A DNA stretch of 64,000 nucleotides from Puccinellia tenuiflora. Taxonomy: Eukaryota > Streptophyta > Magnoliopsida > Poales > Poaceae. Shown here piece after piece: positions 34,389-45,959 of this stretch. The first letter of the stretch is position 1; every line of letters begins with the position of its first letter. The stretch lies in NCBI GenBank assembly GCA_012064385.1, contig QRDG01000412.1, forward strand, positions 478,432 through 542,431, in the 5' to 3' direction. The notes below the pieces were generated by a model that was given only the letters and a program-made list of their open reading frames with translations, had not been told where the DNA came from and did not search any database. Made by a program: the position numbers and the translations under genes.

Positions 34389-35336
34389 AGTAGCCTTATT
34401 GATTAAAAAAAATGTGAAAATAACTTAGCTATTGATGACGCATAAGCTGCGGTACGACGATTAAGCCGAAGAGGAGTGTCGTTGCCGCCGACATAGCTGT
34501 TGATGACGTATAGGCTGCGGTACGACGATTAAACCGAAGAGGCCGCGAGTCGTGGACGCCGTGACTGCCGAGTCATGGATGAAGCGAAGTAACTCCGCGG
34601 ACCTCCGCAGACCGCTCCGAAGGTGACCTACGCGGCGACCGACGTAGCAAGCTAGCATCCTGATGATCTCTTTTTCTTTTTCTTTTCCTCCACGTGAGAT
34701 CTCTATGCAATGTGATTGCTATTTGGCTTCTTTGTTTCATGAATGAACTTCCTTGATCCACGTGCGGGTCAAAGAAGTACTAGCTAGACCCGGTTTACCC
34801 TTTCTTTTGCTTGAACGGCTGCACGCGTAGACTGCCTGAGAATACTCCAATCAAACTTGATCTCTTTCCTTGGTGCTTGATGCATACCGAACTGGTGTTG
34901 CGATCCCTAGGGATTTTGTTTTCTTTGACCAATTGATCTCTGGCTAATGCGCATATGCCTCCGCTTGTATCATTGGATTCTTGTCAGACCGGAGCAGCAG
35001 TCCCAGGCTGCCGTGACTTGTTGGATGCGTGCACGCGTGTTGTAGGTGACGGAGAAAAATCCTCCGCGGCTCCGCATACACGCGTGTGTGTAGATTGATA
35101 CTCATCCACGGAGCGCAGAAAACATGTTGATGATGGACATCGATCGGCAAGCAGGATCGATCCGATCGCCAGCACTTCGGGAGCCGGCCGCCACTTGATT
35201 GACGATGAAGACCGTGAGGACGGCGTTGATGTCGAGTCCGTGGATGCTGATCTAGCGAGTCGTCGCCGTTGTTGATGTAGATTGGAGCCGCCAACACCAG
35301 GATCCAGCGCGCGTTCTTCCCACAGACGGCGCCAAT
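34389..35336 (-). other. Element A 5' interior, no gene recognised
   Basis: This 948-bp stretch follows the primer binding site in element sense. It contains two copies of a roughly 70-bp unit near 34430-34560 (shared core GCTGCGGTACGACGATTAA). A short minus-strand frame runs from the LTR through the primer site to about 35252, then stops. No gag motif was seen. Confidence 0.55.
35316..35335 (-). other. Element A primer binding site
   Basis: On the minus strand TTGGCGCCGTCTGTGGGAAG starts one base after the LTR end. It matches the TGGCGCC-type sites used by many plant gypsy elements. The exact tRNA was not determined. Confidence 0.7.
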
Positions 35337-35803
35337 TGACGTGGGGTTACCACGGCAAATCCCATCGGTATGATACCTAGGGTTTCGTATAGAGGGAGAA
35401 GTTGGCGCGTTGGTAGTGTCGGACGGCTGACAAGCAAGGATTTACCCAGGTTCGGCCCCTCATTGTGAGGTAAAGACCTACGTCCTGCTTGTCTGGTCTA
35501 TATTGATGATGACGATTAAAAGGTGGCCCGAAGGCTATGGTGGAGATTGGATCTCGTGATGGCCGCCGGTGGCGGGTGTTGTCTCTCGTGTATCTGTTGT
35601 CTCCCGTATGTTCTGTCCCTCTAAAGGGTGCCCCTACCTGGCTTTATATATGCAGCCAGGTAGGGTTACATGAATTGTCTTGTACTCCAAGTCGTGACTT
35701 CTTAGGCTTCGTTTAGGCCTCCAGGTGGGCCTCCCAATATGTCTTCGGCTGGGTCGCATCAGGTACGCCAATGGTGGGGTGTCCGGAGGGTATGCCCACA
35801 TCA
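35337..35803 (-). repeat. Element A LTR (5' LTR in element sense)
   Basis: 467 bp. It holds a TATA box inside a perfect inverted repeat, and an ATG (minus strand, 35365) from which an open frame crosses into the primer binding site. Confidence 0.9.
35632..35665 (-). promoter_or_regulatory. TATA box in the loop of a 12-bp inverted repeat (element A LTR)
   Basis: The arms CCCTACCTGGCT and AGCCAGGTAGGG pair perfectly and enclose ten bases containing TATATA. The same structure is intact in the other LTR at 8333-8366. Confidence 0.7.
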
Positions 35804-35808
35804 ACGAC

Positions 35809-37380
35809 CTCTTGGACCGGATCGATGCAATGGACATCGCGTGCCAATGCCGCCGTCGGGGCTCGCCATGAGCCCACAAATACGAAGGCATATGCGGTGG
35901 TGGATAGATGCATTGAGAGCTCATATATCTCACATTTAGCGCGTGGACAAGGAATCACTACTTGGGCCGCATTATCTTAACCCATTAATCGGCGAGATTT
36001 TTTTACTTCATGTAAATCTTAAAATATTTTAATAAATCTAAAAAAAATGTAATTTATAAAGTCAAATTAATAAATAAACGCATATTTTTGCCACATGAAC
36101 ATTTTCTAAACCCCGCTAACTTTTTTTGAATCTCATGAACATTTTATTTTGACTATGAAAAAATTTAAAGAAAAAAGTGTACAATTTGTTATTACACATG
36201 GACACTTAAATAAATAGATACAAAAGCAAAATAAGAAATGGAATAAAATAAAAAATAGGCTATTGGTGAACTCCGATCGCCTTGAAGTCACTTAAGTGAT
36301 GAATCCTGCGACAGCTATCTACGAAGATTGTATATTCATGATTCATCTATCATGGATTTGTTAATGTTCTTTCCGACCATTGTCCTAGGCCGGGGTCGCG
36401 CGTAGTGGAGACCATACTTGGCCAATGTTCTTTCCGAGCATTGTCCTAACATTAATTGGCATGTCTGTGCGTGGGCTGGCCCATCCATCATGTTGTGTCA
36501 GACTTCGCTAGTGATTCTAGGGAAGCTAATATGGTGGATCATGTTTTAGCATGATAACCATCCGAAATTTCTGTTTAATTTAAGCTCGGATGATGTATCT
36601 ATTATTCCCAAATTAATAATTCAACGTGGTGGCTTTCCCTAAAAACAAACCCGATGTTTTCTCTTTGATTGGACTGGAATCCTGACATGAGTAATATGAT
36701 GGTGATTTGTCACCCTTAAAAACCATATTTCAATCCTTCAAGCGGATAGAAAAACATCCCACTATTAAATTCTCTGAATTGGCACTTCAACAACGTAATG
36801 CAAAATTTTCCCATATTTTCTAAGTGAGATGGTGGCAGAGGTTTTCCCTTCCCATCTTTATCATGGAATACTTATATTCATTTCGGAAAAAAAATGTCTA
36901 TTTATGTTTCTAGCATAATATTTCTTATAATACTCTATAAGACCAAAAAAAAATATTATGCTTTTTTCACGGAAACACGCTGTAAGATTTATCATATTTC
37001 TTAGAAGAAACGCCATGATGACCGGTACATGTCAAGCAGGTGTATCATATTTATTACAATACTATATAAGACAAAAAAAATATGTAAAATATAGTTTGAC
37101 ATGCTAGTGCAAGGTTGATGGCGAACTAATTGAAATAGACAGGCCAATACTTTACTCCAGAGAGGCACAGTCACATCACATGCTCTATCCTCTATGGCAA
37201 GGTAGGCTCCAGAGAAAATATCTTGAACCACGTAAGCTGTAAGCAATTGGTTTCTGCCGACATAAGTAGTGGACTGGGTTCTGCCAGTCCTCAATGCCGC
37301 TGGATGTACAAGTGGCCGACGACGACGTGGAAGCAAAATATCCAATGAAATCTCGGCCCCAGCAATGGTGCCAACTGCCA
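35809..37380. other. AT-rich intergenic DNA upstream of the LEA-like gene
   Basis: The stretch is AT-rich with several A/T runs. No open frame of interest and no terminal repeats were seen. The segment near 36400-36450 contains a short duplicated phrase (TTCTTTCCGA.CATTGTCCTA) also present at 36368. Confidence 0.5.
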
Positions 37381-37382
37381 AC

Positions 37383-37393
37383 GGTCTATTTAA
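37383..37393 (+). promoter_or_regulatory. Likely TATA box of the LEA-like gene
   Basis: CTATTTAAAG lies about 90 bp before the ATG. ACCACGTAAG near 37227 contains the CACGT core of ABRE/G-box sites, which would suit a stress-responsive gene. Confidence 0.45.
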
Positions 37394-37476
37394 AGCAAGA
37401 ACTCAGCTCTCCACAATCAGCAAACCAAAAGAGCAAAGAAAGAACACAAGCAAATCCATCTTATCCACTTCTGAAA

Positions 37477-37839
37477 ATGTCTGGCTGGTTTCAGGGGAAG
37501 TCGGGCGAGGCTAAGCCCGCCGAGGTCCCGACGGGGCCGTCCGTCCAGGACCGCGCCATCGCGGCCAAGGACCAGGCCGGCACCTTCATCGGCGAGCAGA
37601 CTCAGGCGGCCACCAAGGCCGCCACGGACACCGCGCAGTACGTCCAGGACAGGGCCGCCGACGCGGTGGAGTACACCAAGGGCGCCGCTGCCCCTGCCGC
37701 CGAGAAGGAGGCCGCCACCGGCAACGTCTTCCAGCAGGCCGGCGGGCAGGTGATGGGCGCCGCCGTGGGCGCCAAGGACGCCGTGATGAACACGGTCGGG
37801 ATGGGAGGAGATGCCGCCGCCGAGAAGACCACGAAGTGA
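37477..37839 (+). CDS. LEA-like (late embryogenesis abundant) hydrophilic protein, 120 aa
   Basis: Single-exon frame from ATG 37477 (MSGWFQGKSGEAKPAE) to TGA. The protein is Ala/Lys/Gln/Thr-rich with no Cys. It carries loose 11-residue motifs of the group 3 LEA kind (AATKAATDTAQYVQDRAADAVEYTKGA), predicted amphipathic helix and a charged tail EKTTK. Family members are soluble proteins that protect membranes and enzymes during drying, cold or ABA response. Upstream in-frame codons exist, but a TATA-like box at 37383 and the family start (MSGWF/MS.W) support this ATG. A Mutator-like element sits 195 bp downstream of the stop and could affect the transcript end. Confidence 0.8.
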   Translation: MSGWFQGKSGEAKPAEVPTGPSVQDRAIAAKDQAGTFIGEQTQAATKAATDTAQYVQDRAADAVEYTKGAAAPAAEKEAATGNVFQQAGGQVMGAAVGAKDAVMNTVGMGGDAAAEKTTK

Positions 37840-38033
37840 TATTTAGACTGATCTGTACTGTTCTGTTATTTCCTTCTGTGTTGTTCTGTTTCCCTTCTCA
37901 CGACTGATCTGTGCAAGCTGATGTATGCGACCGAGGTATGAATTATACTTCGACCTATCTGAATCGGACATGATTGAGTTAGCCGTGCATAAAACCCAGA
38001 TATACATGCTTTTGGATGTTGTACGTTTGTAGG

Positions 38034-39203
38034 GAGTTAATTAAAAAAAAACCACCACAATTGCGGTTAGAATTTCAAAAAACCACCACAATATGTTAGG
38101 TTTTCAAAAAACCACCACCTCAGCGCTAATACGTAACAAAAAACCACCACTTCGATGCTAAACGTCTGAGACACTTATTTAACCACGAAAATGACGGATG
38201 GGGCCGCTGTCATGATGACGTGGCAAACGGTGAGAGTCAATGGGAAAATGGCCGCTAGATGTTACTCCTTTTTTTTCTTCTCCTCTTTTCCTATTTTTCT
38301 ATTCTTTTTTTTCCTTTTCTTTTCCACCACACCTGGCTGGATGGTCGAGGCTGGCTCCGGCGACCCCATGACCCGCCGCCGCTGGCCGGGAGCAGTGCGT
38401 CTGGGACCAGTGCGTGGCCGCTGGCCGCCGCGCATGCTCGCTCCCACGACCTGCCTGGCTCCGGCGACCCCATGACCCGCCGCCGCGCGCTCGATCTCAA
38501 CGCCGTCCAGGAGCCCGGGAGCAGCGCATCTAGAAGCAGTGCGTGGCTGCTGGTCGCCGCTCGCTCGCCGCGCGTGCTCGCTGGCCGCGTCGCGTCGCCG
38601 CGCGGGCACGCCGGCCGTTGCACGCTCGCCGGCCGCATCGCTTCGCGCGCGTGCTCGCTGCCGCCGCTGTGCCGGCCGCGTGGCGTCGCCGCGCTCTCGC
38701 CGGCCGCCTCGCGTCGCCGCGCGGGCTCGCGGGCCGCCACTGTTGCTGGCCGCGTCGCCGCTCGTCGCTGGCCGCCGCGCTCTCGCCGGCCGCTTCGCGT
38801 CGCCGCGTTGCATCGCCGCGCGCTCGCCGGCCGACACGTGGCAAGGCTCGCCGGACCTGCTGGCAGCCGCCACCGCAGCTCTTAGTCTAATTGGTCAGCG
38901 CACACGAGGTGTTCGATGTAATGTCCATGAGAGAAAAGAGTCTGGGTCAAGATGTTGACGAGTGGGCCCTACATGTGGTCTAAGGGTCGTTTGCCCTTGA
39001 CTGTCACCGTCTGCCACGTCAGCATGACAGCAGCCCCCATCCATCAGTTTCGTGGTTAAACGAGCGTCTCGAACGGTTAGCATCGATGTGGTGGTTTTTT
39101 GTTACATATTAGTGCTGAGGTGGTGGTTTTTTTAAAACCTAACGTATTATGGTGGTTTTTTGAAACCCTAGCCGCAATTGTGGTGGTTTTTTGTAATTAA
39201 CTC
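38034..39203. mobile_element. Mutator-like element, 1170 bp, with about 210-bp inverted ends
   Basis: The terminal inverted repeats (38034 to about 38243, and about 38993 to 39203) start GAGTTAATTA and carry repeated CCACCAC-A-run motifs. A perfect 9-bp TSD, GTTTGTAGG, flanks the element at 38025-38033 and 39204-39212, which is diagnostic of Mutator-like elements. The inside has no transposase. From 38330 to 38890 it is extremely GC-rich, with GTCGCCGCGCG...CTCGCCGGCCGC-type units and a 30-bp direct repeat at about 38353 and 38457. The cargo may be a captured host fragment (Pack-MULE style) that has become repetitive; I cannot name its source. Confidence 0.9.
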
Positions 39204-39215
39204 GTTTGTAGGTTT

Positions 39216-39402
39216 GGGCGGAGGCAGGATTCAACATTATAGGGGGCCAAACATGGCAAGTCATTATCAGGGGTGGCCAACACACCTAATTTTACCTAAA
39301 AATCTTAGTTAAATTAGCGTTAATTAAAAAAAATCCTCATGTTTTACCCTCTCATATGGGGGGCTAGGGCACCCGCTGGTCCCTCTAGCTCCGCCACTGC
39401 TT
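39216..39402. repeat. Possible MITE fragment
   Basis: The ends GGGCGGAGGCAGGATT and AGCTCCGCCACTGC are roughly inverted (GGCGGAG / CTCCGCC), a pattern common in grass miniature elements. Boundaries and TSD are unclear. Confidence 0.3.
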
Positions 39403-40059
39403 GTAGGGCCCGTTTTGGGAGGTAGGAAAATTCATACACCTGAAAACAGATAACCAGGGTAAATTATCAGGCCCTAGAAATATTGTTGGATGCAAGGTAA
39501 TCTTCTCCAATACGTGTTGATGAAGGAAATGAAGGCATGTGGTTGATCCACCGTTTTTGCCTATGGTGAGTTGGTGACAGGCTGGATATTTTTTATTTAC
39601 ATCTAGCTGTTTCTTAATTGTCTCGAGAGAATAACCAGCCTCAACCATGATCAGGAGAATGCTGGCCGGCCATGTTTTGCTTTTCTTCTTCTCATTATTT
39701 CTTCCGATCCTGCCTAGCTAATCTATATACCGCAAGCCAATTGATTCTTGATTGATTTTTTATGGTGCTAGTGAACGTGCTGGTTGATTCTTGATTGCTT
39801 GTGTATGAGCCGCTAACTATTGAACGTCCTACTAGCTAATCAAGTTTTGATCGTTTGTTTGCACTGCAGTTCTATAGTAGCAAAATTTAGGGATATAGTA
39901 GACTTCTTTGGTCCACCACGATTTAACTTACAGCAAACTCACTCTGACAGCCCATTCCGCGTTTGAAAAAGGAAAGAAAATCCACCCGTGTAGGAGACAG
40001 AAAAGGAAAGAGAAGCCCACATGCAAACACTCCATCCCACGTATTTAATTAGGAAACCT
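39403..40059. other. Intergenic, nothing recognised
   Basis: AT-rich sequence with short open frames only. Confidence 0.4.
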
Positions 40060-40530
40060 ATAAATTTAAAATGTTTTGTAGTTTAATCCGTTTGTCCGAT
40101 TCAAGATCCGTTTTCACTGTTAGGCTAGTCGCGATGAGATTTTCGAAACTAGATCCTATGTCGATATGTTTTGATAACTTTTTTTTAGGATGTAACTTTC
40201 AAACTTACATCCAGACAAAGTTACATCCAGTTTATGGAAAAAGTTACGTCCCAGTTCACAGAGAAAGTTACATATTGCAAAAAAGTTACATTCAAGTAAG
40301 CAGAGAAAGTTATATCCAATAAAAAGTTACATCGCAGTTAGCACAGAAAGTTGCATTCAACAAAGTTACATCCTCTAAAGTTACATCCTCCAAAGTTACA
40401 TCCTCCAAAAAAAGTCGTCAAAACATATCTACATGGGATCTAGTTTCGAAGATCTCGTCGCGACTAGTCCAACGGTGAAAACGGAATCTCATTTGGATAT
40501 ACGGTTTGAGTTAGAAAATATTTTAAAGTT
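40060..40530. mobile_element. Foldback or MITE-like element with internal AAAGTTACATCC repeats
   Basis: Inverted ends of about 125 bp (40060-40187 against 40408-40530) share the core CTAGTCGCGA.GAGAT.TTCGAAACTAGATCC. Between them lie about a dozen degenerate units of AAAGTTACATCC. The core resembles the repeats at 61940-62340 and about 7165, so this is one family with different internal repeats. No TSD was established. Confidence 0.6.
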
Positions 40531-40983
40531 TCAAAATCCGGAGGCTCTGCACTAGCGTGCCACGTGATCTCATGTTTGACGAGAAGCACGTGGCCTCATG
40601 TTCCGTGCGCGGGCTGTTGGATCCTTATCGCGCGGCGGAGATGCTTGAGCTCATTATAGATTAGATCGAGGTCAACCAAGAATTAGAATTTGCGATTAAG
40701 AAAATAAGCCCAAACGACATGAGCTAAAAAGAATTGGAATGCAATTTTTCTAATGTTTGTTTTCACTGTTGTTTCTCTCGGACAGCTAAACTTAAGCCAT
40801 TTTTGCACAAGTCTAACCTGAAAAGAACTGGACCTTAGTGGGCGCTAGGCAGTGAAGTTGTAATCGGGTAGACAACAGCAATGCGGTATCCTTTGCAGCA
40901 GCCCGTGTTATGATAATTCAATATCCTTACACACAGTCAGATGTACTCATGGCCGATTCAAATTTGCATGCATTTCCTGAACC

Positions 40984-41697
40984 NNNNNNNNNNNNNNNNN
41001 NNNNNNNNNNNNNNNNNNNNNNNNNNNNNNNNNNNNNNNNNNNNNNNNNNNNNNNNNNNNNNNNNNNNNNNNNNNNNNNNNNNNNNNNNNNNNNNNNNNN
41101 NNNNNNNNNNNNNNNNNNNNNNNNNNNNNNNNNNNNNNNNNNNNNNNNNNNNNNNNNNNNNNNNNNNNNNNNNNNNNNNNNNNNNNNNNNNNNNNNNNNN
41201 NNNNNNNNNNNNNNNNNNNNNNNNNNNNNNNNNNNNNNNNNNNNNNNNNNNNNNNNNNNNNNNNNNNNNNNNNNNNNNNNNNNNNNNNNNNNNNNNNNNN
41301 NNNNNNNNNNNNNNNNNNNNNNNNNNNNNNNNNNNNNNNNNNNNNNNNNNNNNNNNNNNNNNNNNNNNNNNNNNNNNNNNNNNNNNNNNNNNNNNNNNNN
41401 NNNNNNNNNNNNNNNNNNNNNNNNNNNNNNNNNNNNNNNNNNNNNNNNNNNNNNNNNNNNNNNNNNNNNNNNNNNNNNNNNNNNNNNNNNNNNNNNNNNN
41501 NNNNNNNNNNNNNNNNNNNNNNNNNNNNNNNNNNNNNNNNNNNNNNNNNNNNNNNNNNNNNNNNNNNNNNNNNNNNNNNNNNNNNNNNNNNNNNNNNNNN
41601 NNNNNNNNNNNNNNNNNNNNNNNNNNNNNNNNNNNNNNNNNNNNNNNNNNNNNNNNNNNNNNNNNNNNNNNNNNNNNNNNNNNNNNNNNNNNNNNNN
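40984..41697. other. Assembly gap (714 N)
   Basis: Unsequenced bases. Open frames reported across the gap are meaningless. Confidence 1.
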
Positions 41698-41759
41698 ATA
41701 AGGTTGAAATAAAACTGGACGGAATTTTGGGAGAAGCAAGTCTTTCTTTATTATTATTA

Positions 41760-41840
<81 letters not shown>
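41760..41840. repeat. Compound microsatellite (TA)n(GA)n
   Basis: About 20 TA units are followed directly by about 17 GA units. It lies next to the assembly gap and may have helped cause it. From 41841 to 42240 I see nothing further. Confidence 0.95.
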
Positions 41841-41841
<1 letters not shown>

Positions 41842-42240
41842 AAATATGTCCGTGCGTTGCTACGGGTTGATTTTCAAAGAATATAACTAAATAAGTGAGG
41901 TTAAATGTTGTTTACATTTCTCTCAATGCGAATATGTTATCCAACTTATTCTCCAATTGTATGTTGAAATAAAAAATATAAGCATTGTGATATTAAGTGT
42001 ATTAGCCTGACATGTGTAGATTCATAGTGTATGCCAACATATAGATGCAGGAACTGAATATTTTCAGAAATTTTAAAGCTTGTGTTTTCAATTAGTTCGT
42101 GATGGAACGACATATATTCTTTTTCAATTGTGTCTATACGATTCTATGTGTGCTCCTATAACTGAGTACCATGCTATTTTTTTTGTTCTCCTATTATCAT
42201 GTTGGAATCATTTAGCGCATGTTCTTATAATGAGATCTCA

Positions 42241-43141
42241 AAGATTCAAATCAGCAATGTGGACAAATCATTGCAGCTGATGTCTCTGAATACCATCTAC
42301 ATTCGAAGGGTTGGCTTCTCCAGATTTACCAGGAAGTGATTGGGATCATGTCTTCATGTTGTGCAATTCATTTCTCTGGACTACTGTGATTACTTTTGGG
42401 TATGCTACTTCCTCTCTTGCAAGAAATAATATTGGTAGCAAGCTTGTAGTAATGGATGGCAAAGCATGGTACATATTTGGAATGCTTGAGAAATGCAACA
42501 TAACCATAGTTCAAATTTTGAGAGATTTTTGGCCAGGACTGAGGTACAAGTTTATCATTCTGTTTCCGGCCAATTTATTCAGAAGTGGCGTATCCATTAG
42601 TCTAGAGCTGAGCATTGGTCTTGATGAGCAAAATTTTTCTTACATGCTATTGTTGCACTGGTTCATCTTTGATGGATGGTAATACTATTGAAGGTAACAT
42701 CCCCTTTCTGTTCGGGTTGTGTCACCGGAGGTGGACGACAGCACCTTCGTTGTTGATCCTCAGATTTAACGGAGGGGACTTTTTGAGTTTGAGCTCGATG
42801 AAGCCTATTCGACATCTACAACTCTACTCTTACAAACCTCAAGTGCATACGCCAGAAAGACTGTCGGGAGAGTCACCCGCGGGGCATCAACTGGTATGGA
42901 GCGCAAAGGAGGCCCTTGGAGACTGCAATTGCAGCAAGTTTGAGCCCGAAATATCGACGGACGACCAACCGTTGTTTGACTCCAATTGTAGTCTTCGGTA
43001 TCTTCTGTGCAAATCTTGGCCATCTACTACTTATTATGTGCAGCTTAGCACTGCTGACCCTTGCTCTGTTGTGAGCTTTGTAAGCATGTAATGGGATCGA
43101 TTAAAATTAATATATGTTTTATGTTAAAAAAAGATTCAAAT
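42241..43141 (+). mobile_element. Poly(A) retroposon, copy 2, with 11-bp TSD
   Basis: AAGATTCAAAT flanks the insert at 42241-42251 and 43131-43141. The insert ends in TTTATGTTAAAAAA, matching the end of the copy at 5720-6883. About 42715-43060 is clearly homologous to 6520-6780, including the block VHTPERLSGESPAGHQLVWS. The 5' part differs from copy 1, so the copies are differently truncated or belong to different subfamilies. No RT is encoded. Confidence 0.75.
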
Positions 43142-44914
43142 ACAAACGATTGTGCGCTCTAACTAATGCATTAATTCGGTAAATACTTGAATAACACGAA
43201 AAACATGTGTGCTAGAGGAGTCCAAAGTTTCAAGCACCAACATAATAATATACGCCAAAACCCTATCAAATCTTAGAAAATAACATCAGTTTCTTGTTTA
43301 ATAGATTAAGAGAAGAAAATATGTTTGAAAAGATTTGTGACACACTTAACATTTGACACGTGATATATGAATTCCAGGTTGGTCAATACCAGGTTGGTGT
43401 AAAGAAGGAAGCTAACATGCTACCAAATCTTCCCTGAATTGAGTGCCAAGCACTGATAAGAGCAGTAGAAATAAAGCGTGCAACAATTTTACTCGCAGCA
43501 GAGTAAAATCATGTGCTCTTTTGATCGCCACATCCTTAATAATGTCCAGTACAATCTGTACACGGAAACAAAAGAATCGCACTACACCCGCAATATTTCT
43601 GAAACCTACGTATCTCTGAAACCAAACGATTTGCAATCAGACAGACTGCACCTACCTCTCTGAAACCAAACGATAATTGCAATCATACAGACTGCACATA
43701 CCTATCTCTGAACCAAACGACCGCATGGAGCTCAAGACTCCTCGTCGATTTTGGATGCATCGTAAACGCTGCGCTCGTGAGGATGCGGTGCAGTCCAGGA
43801 GCGAGCACGCCCGCTAAACCGGACATACCGAGCACACCTGCAGGGATACTGCGTGCACGCTGTTCCATCGACGGCAAGCGAGTGCTCCGGCAGAGGCGCG
43901 GCCTACGGAGTATCGGCGAGTGAGTGGGTCAGCAGCTGGCGCGGCCTCCACGGTCCTGGCGAGCGAGTAGATGGAGCGGCAATTTGGTGACCACATCGAC
44001 TTATTTCTCGAGATCTAGATGCAGATGCACCACGCACTGGGAAAATTTGATGGGCGCCGCCGCCGCTCGTCTGCCTGATGGGGGAGAACCGGAGAAGTAG
44101 CTGGTGGTGAGGAGACCTAAAGTGGTGCAGAGGCAGGGTGGTCCTCGGCGTCGTCGGTGGAGGAAGCGAAGGAGTTGCGCTCGATATAGTCGGGGAAGGA
44201 TGATCGACCAAACAAAAAGAACGAACCGTTACATGACTTATGGATGGCACAGTGAACAATTCCTATTTTTCTTTCTGCATGCATATAGATGTTGTCTATA
44301 TACCCATAATTTTCGTTAAATAATCGTAGATTATAGTTTGGGATACGAAAAAGAGAAAAATTAAAAAATCCCGATATTGCTCCCTAGATTTTCATTGGGT
44401 GTACTGTAGATCACATTTGAGAAGATACATTGATGGAATTTGGTAGGTCCATGCCAAACATGAATATGTAATTATGTACTATATGTTTTAGAATTATTCG
44501 TGTTTTAAAGATAAACGTTTTGATTTCTTTTATAAATCGAGCTCCCTGGAGCTTGGGATCTGAAAGCAATGACTTACCACAAATATTACCGGAGAAACAC
44601 CGGTCGAAGCCGTGTGCGGACGAGCTGCATGTGTGTTCAGAACAACTTGAGCCACGGAACAAACGGGCGCTCAAAAGATCTTTCCTCCAGACGTTTCACC
44701 CGGCCGCTCACATTTGGCCAAGTGGCCTCTTTCTCATCCGAAGATAAGCCTTCTACTCTCCTACTACGCTTCCTCCTCCTTCCTGCAAAAACGCGGCAAT
44801 CCAAGTCCAACAAGCTAAAGATTAGCTAGCCTTCTAATACCACTACCCATCTCAAACTGAAGCAATCCAACAAGCTCAGAGGAAGAAGAAGACAGATCGA
44901 GCAAGCAAGCGGCC
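43142..44914. other. Intergenic, with a small tandem repeat
   Basis: 43610-43725 holds about two and a half units of a 50-bp repeat (CTCTGAAACCAAACGA ... CAGACTGCAC). No gene was recognised. The leader of the next gene lies at the right end. Confidence 0.5.
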
Positions 44915-45547
44915 ATGGCGTTAGCACCCACGTCTCTTACAGGGAGGCCCCTGTGCACGGCCCCGCAGCTCACGAGGTCGTCAAGGACAGCATCGTCGAG
45001 GCTCTCATGCAGGGCTTCCAACGATAAGGACGGCACGCCTCCGTCGTGGGCCGGAAACCTGGAGCTGAAAAAGCTCGGGAAGTTTGCGATGGTCGCGCTG
45101 GCCGCCGGCGTGCTCGTGCTCACGCCCGTCGATGACGCCATGGCGGGCAAGTCCGGCGGCAGGGTCGGCGGTAAGGCGTTCCGGTCCGCGGCCCCGCGCT
45201 CGTCCGGTCCAAGGATAAACAACTCAAGGTAAGTAATCAACAATCACGCCGATCTGTGGCATAGAGGATGCGTTTTCTGATGCAATTCTGGTTCTGATTT
45301 GTTTTTGCGACGCTCGCGCACGCGCAGGACGAACATCTACGTCAACCCCGGCGTAGCTCCGCCGTTGCTCGGAGGGTACGGCGGGTACGGGGGCTATGGC
45401 GGGTACGGCTTCTACGGCGGCCCGAGTGCCGTACTCGGGGTCGGCGGAGGCTTAGACACGTTCGTCTTGTTCATAGTGGGCGGGGCGGTCGTCGGCGCCG
45501 TCAGGCGGTTCCTCAACAGCAGGGATAGAGACGATAACGACGACTAG
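44915..45547 (+). CDS. Plastid-targeted Gly-rich membrane protein, 177 aa
   Basis: Exons 44915-45228 and 45328-45547 (GT-AG intron of 99 bp, borders AAG|GTAAGT and CGCAG|GAC) join in phase. The N-terminus is Ser/Thr/Arg-rich and poor in acidic residues (MALAPTSLTGRPLCTAPQLTRSSR), as in chloroplast transit peptides. A hydrophobic segment (GKFAMVALAAGVLVLTPV) follows, ending in DDAMAGK, which looks like a processing or thylakoid-transfer site. Next come a Gly/Ser-rich part (GKSGGRVGGKAFRSA), a GGYGGYGGYGGYG run, a second hydrophobic helix (TFVLFIVGGAVVGAV) and an acidic tail. The GGR.GG.AFRSA plus GGYG layout recalls the DUF1517/FLAP1-like thylakoid proteins of plants. That assignment is tentative; location in the plastid is more secure. 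Confidence 0.8.
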
Positions 45548-45715
45548 CTCATGATGCAAACAATGTAATCTCATCCCAACCTTGTAATATAGCGACATTA
45601 CGATTTTGTTCTTGTCGATCCTTAATAATTTTTGAAAGAACAGAATACTGAATACTGAATACTGAACGAGCAGAACAGTGTTGTACGACGAACAGCATGT
45701 TTGTATAATTTTGTA

Positions 45716-45849
45716 CTACCTCCGTTCCAAAAAGTGTCATTTTTTTCTTCTAAATTTGAATACATCTAGACACACACTAGACATTAAATCGTGTATAAAT
45801 ACATTCAAATTTAAACAAATAAATGACATCCTTTTTTAAACGGAGTGAG
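45716..45849. mobile_element. Stowaway-like MITE, 134 bp
   Basis: The ends CTACCTCCGTTCC and AAACGGAGTGAG are inverted repeats, flanked by TA on both sides (45714-45715 and 45850-45851). The terminus is that of grass Stowaway elements (Tc1/mariner type). It lies about 170 bp after the stop of the plastid protein gene. Confidence 0.85.
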
Positions 45850-45959
45850 TAATTTTCACGGTAAATGGGAATAGAAATTGTAGTTACACGCTTACACTTG
45901 AGGCTCTTCTGCACTGCAGATATAGTGTACTTATTTCTTTTTCTCGTATTACACAGCAC

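Larger units (their letters stand above)
8057..35803 (-). mobile_element. Element A: non-autonomous gypsy-type LTR retrotransposon, host of nested B and C
   Basis: The LTRs at 8057-8504 and 35337-35803 are flanked by the 5-bp TSD ACGAC (8052-8056 and 35804-35808). Both start TGA and end TCA. Orientation is minus: next to the right LTR the minus strand reads TTGGCGCCGTCTGTGGG, a gypsy-type primer binding site, and next to the left LTR it reads ACTCGGGGGCTAC, a polypurine tract. Once B is removed, about 3.1 kb of interior remains with no gag or pol that I can recognise. It is therefore a LARD-like non-autonomous element needing another element's proteins. The LTRs differ at about 13 of 445 aligned bases by eye, plus indels, so it is the oldest of the nest. 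Confidence 0.9.

Noticed and set aside
40910..41870. Open frames spanning the run of N
   Set aside because: They exist only because N was translated as X.
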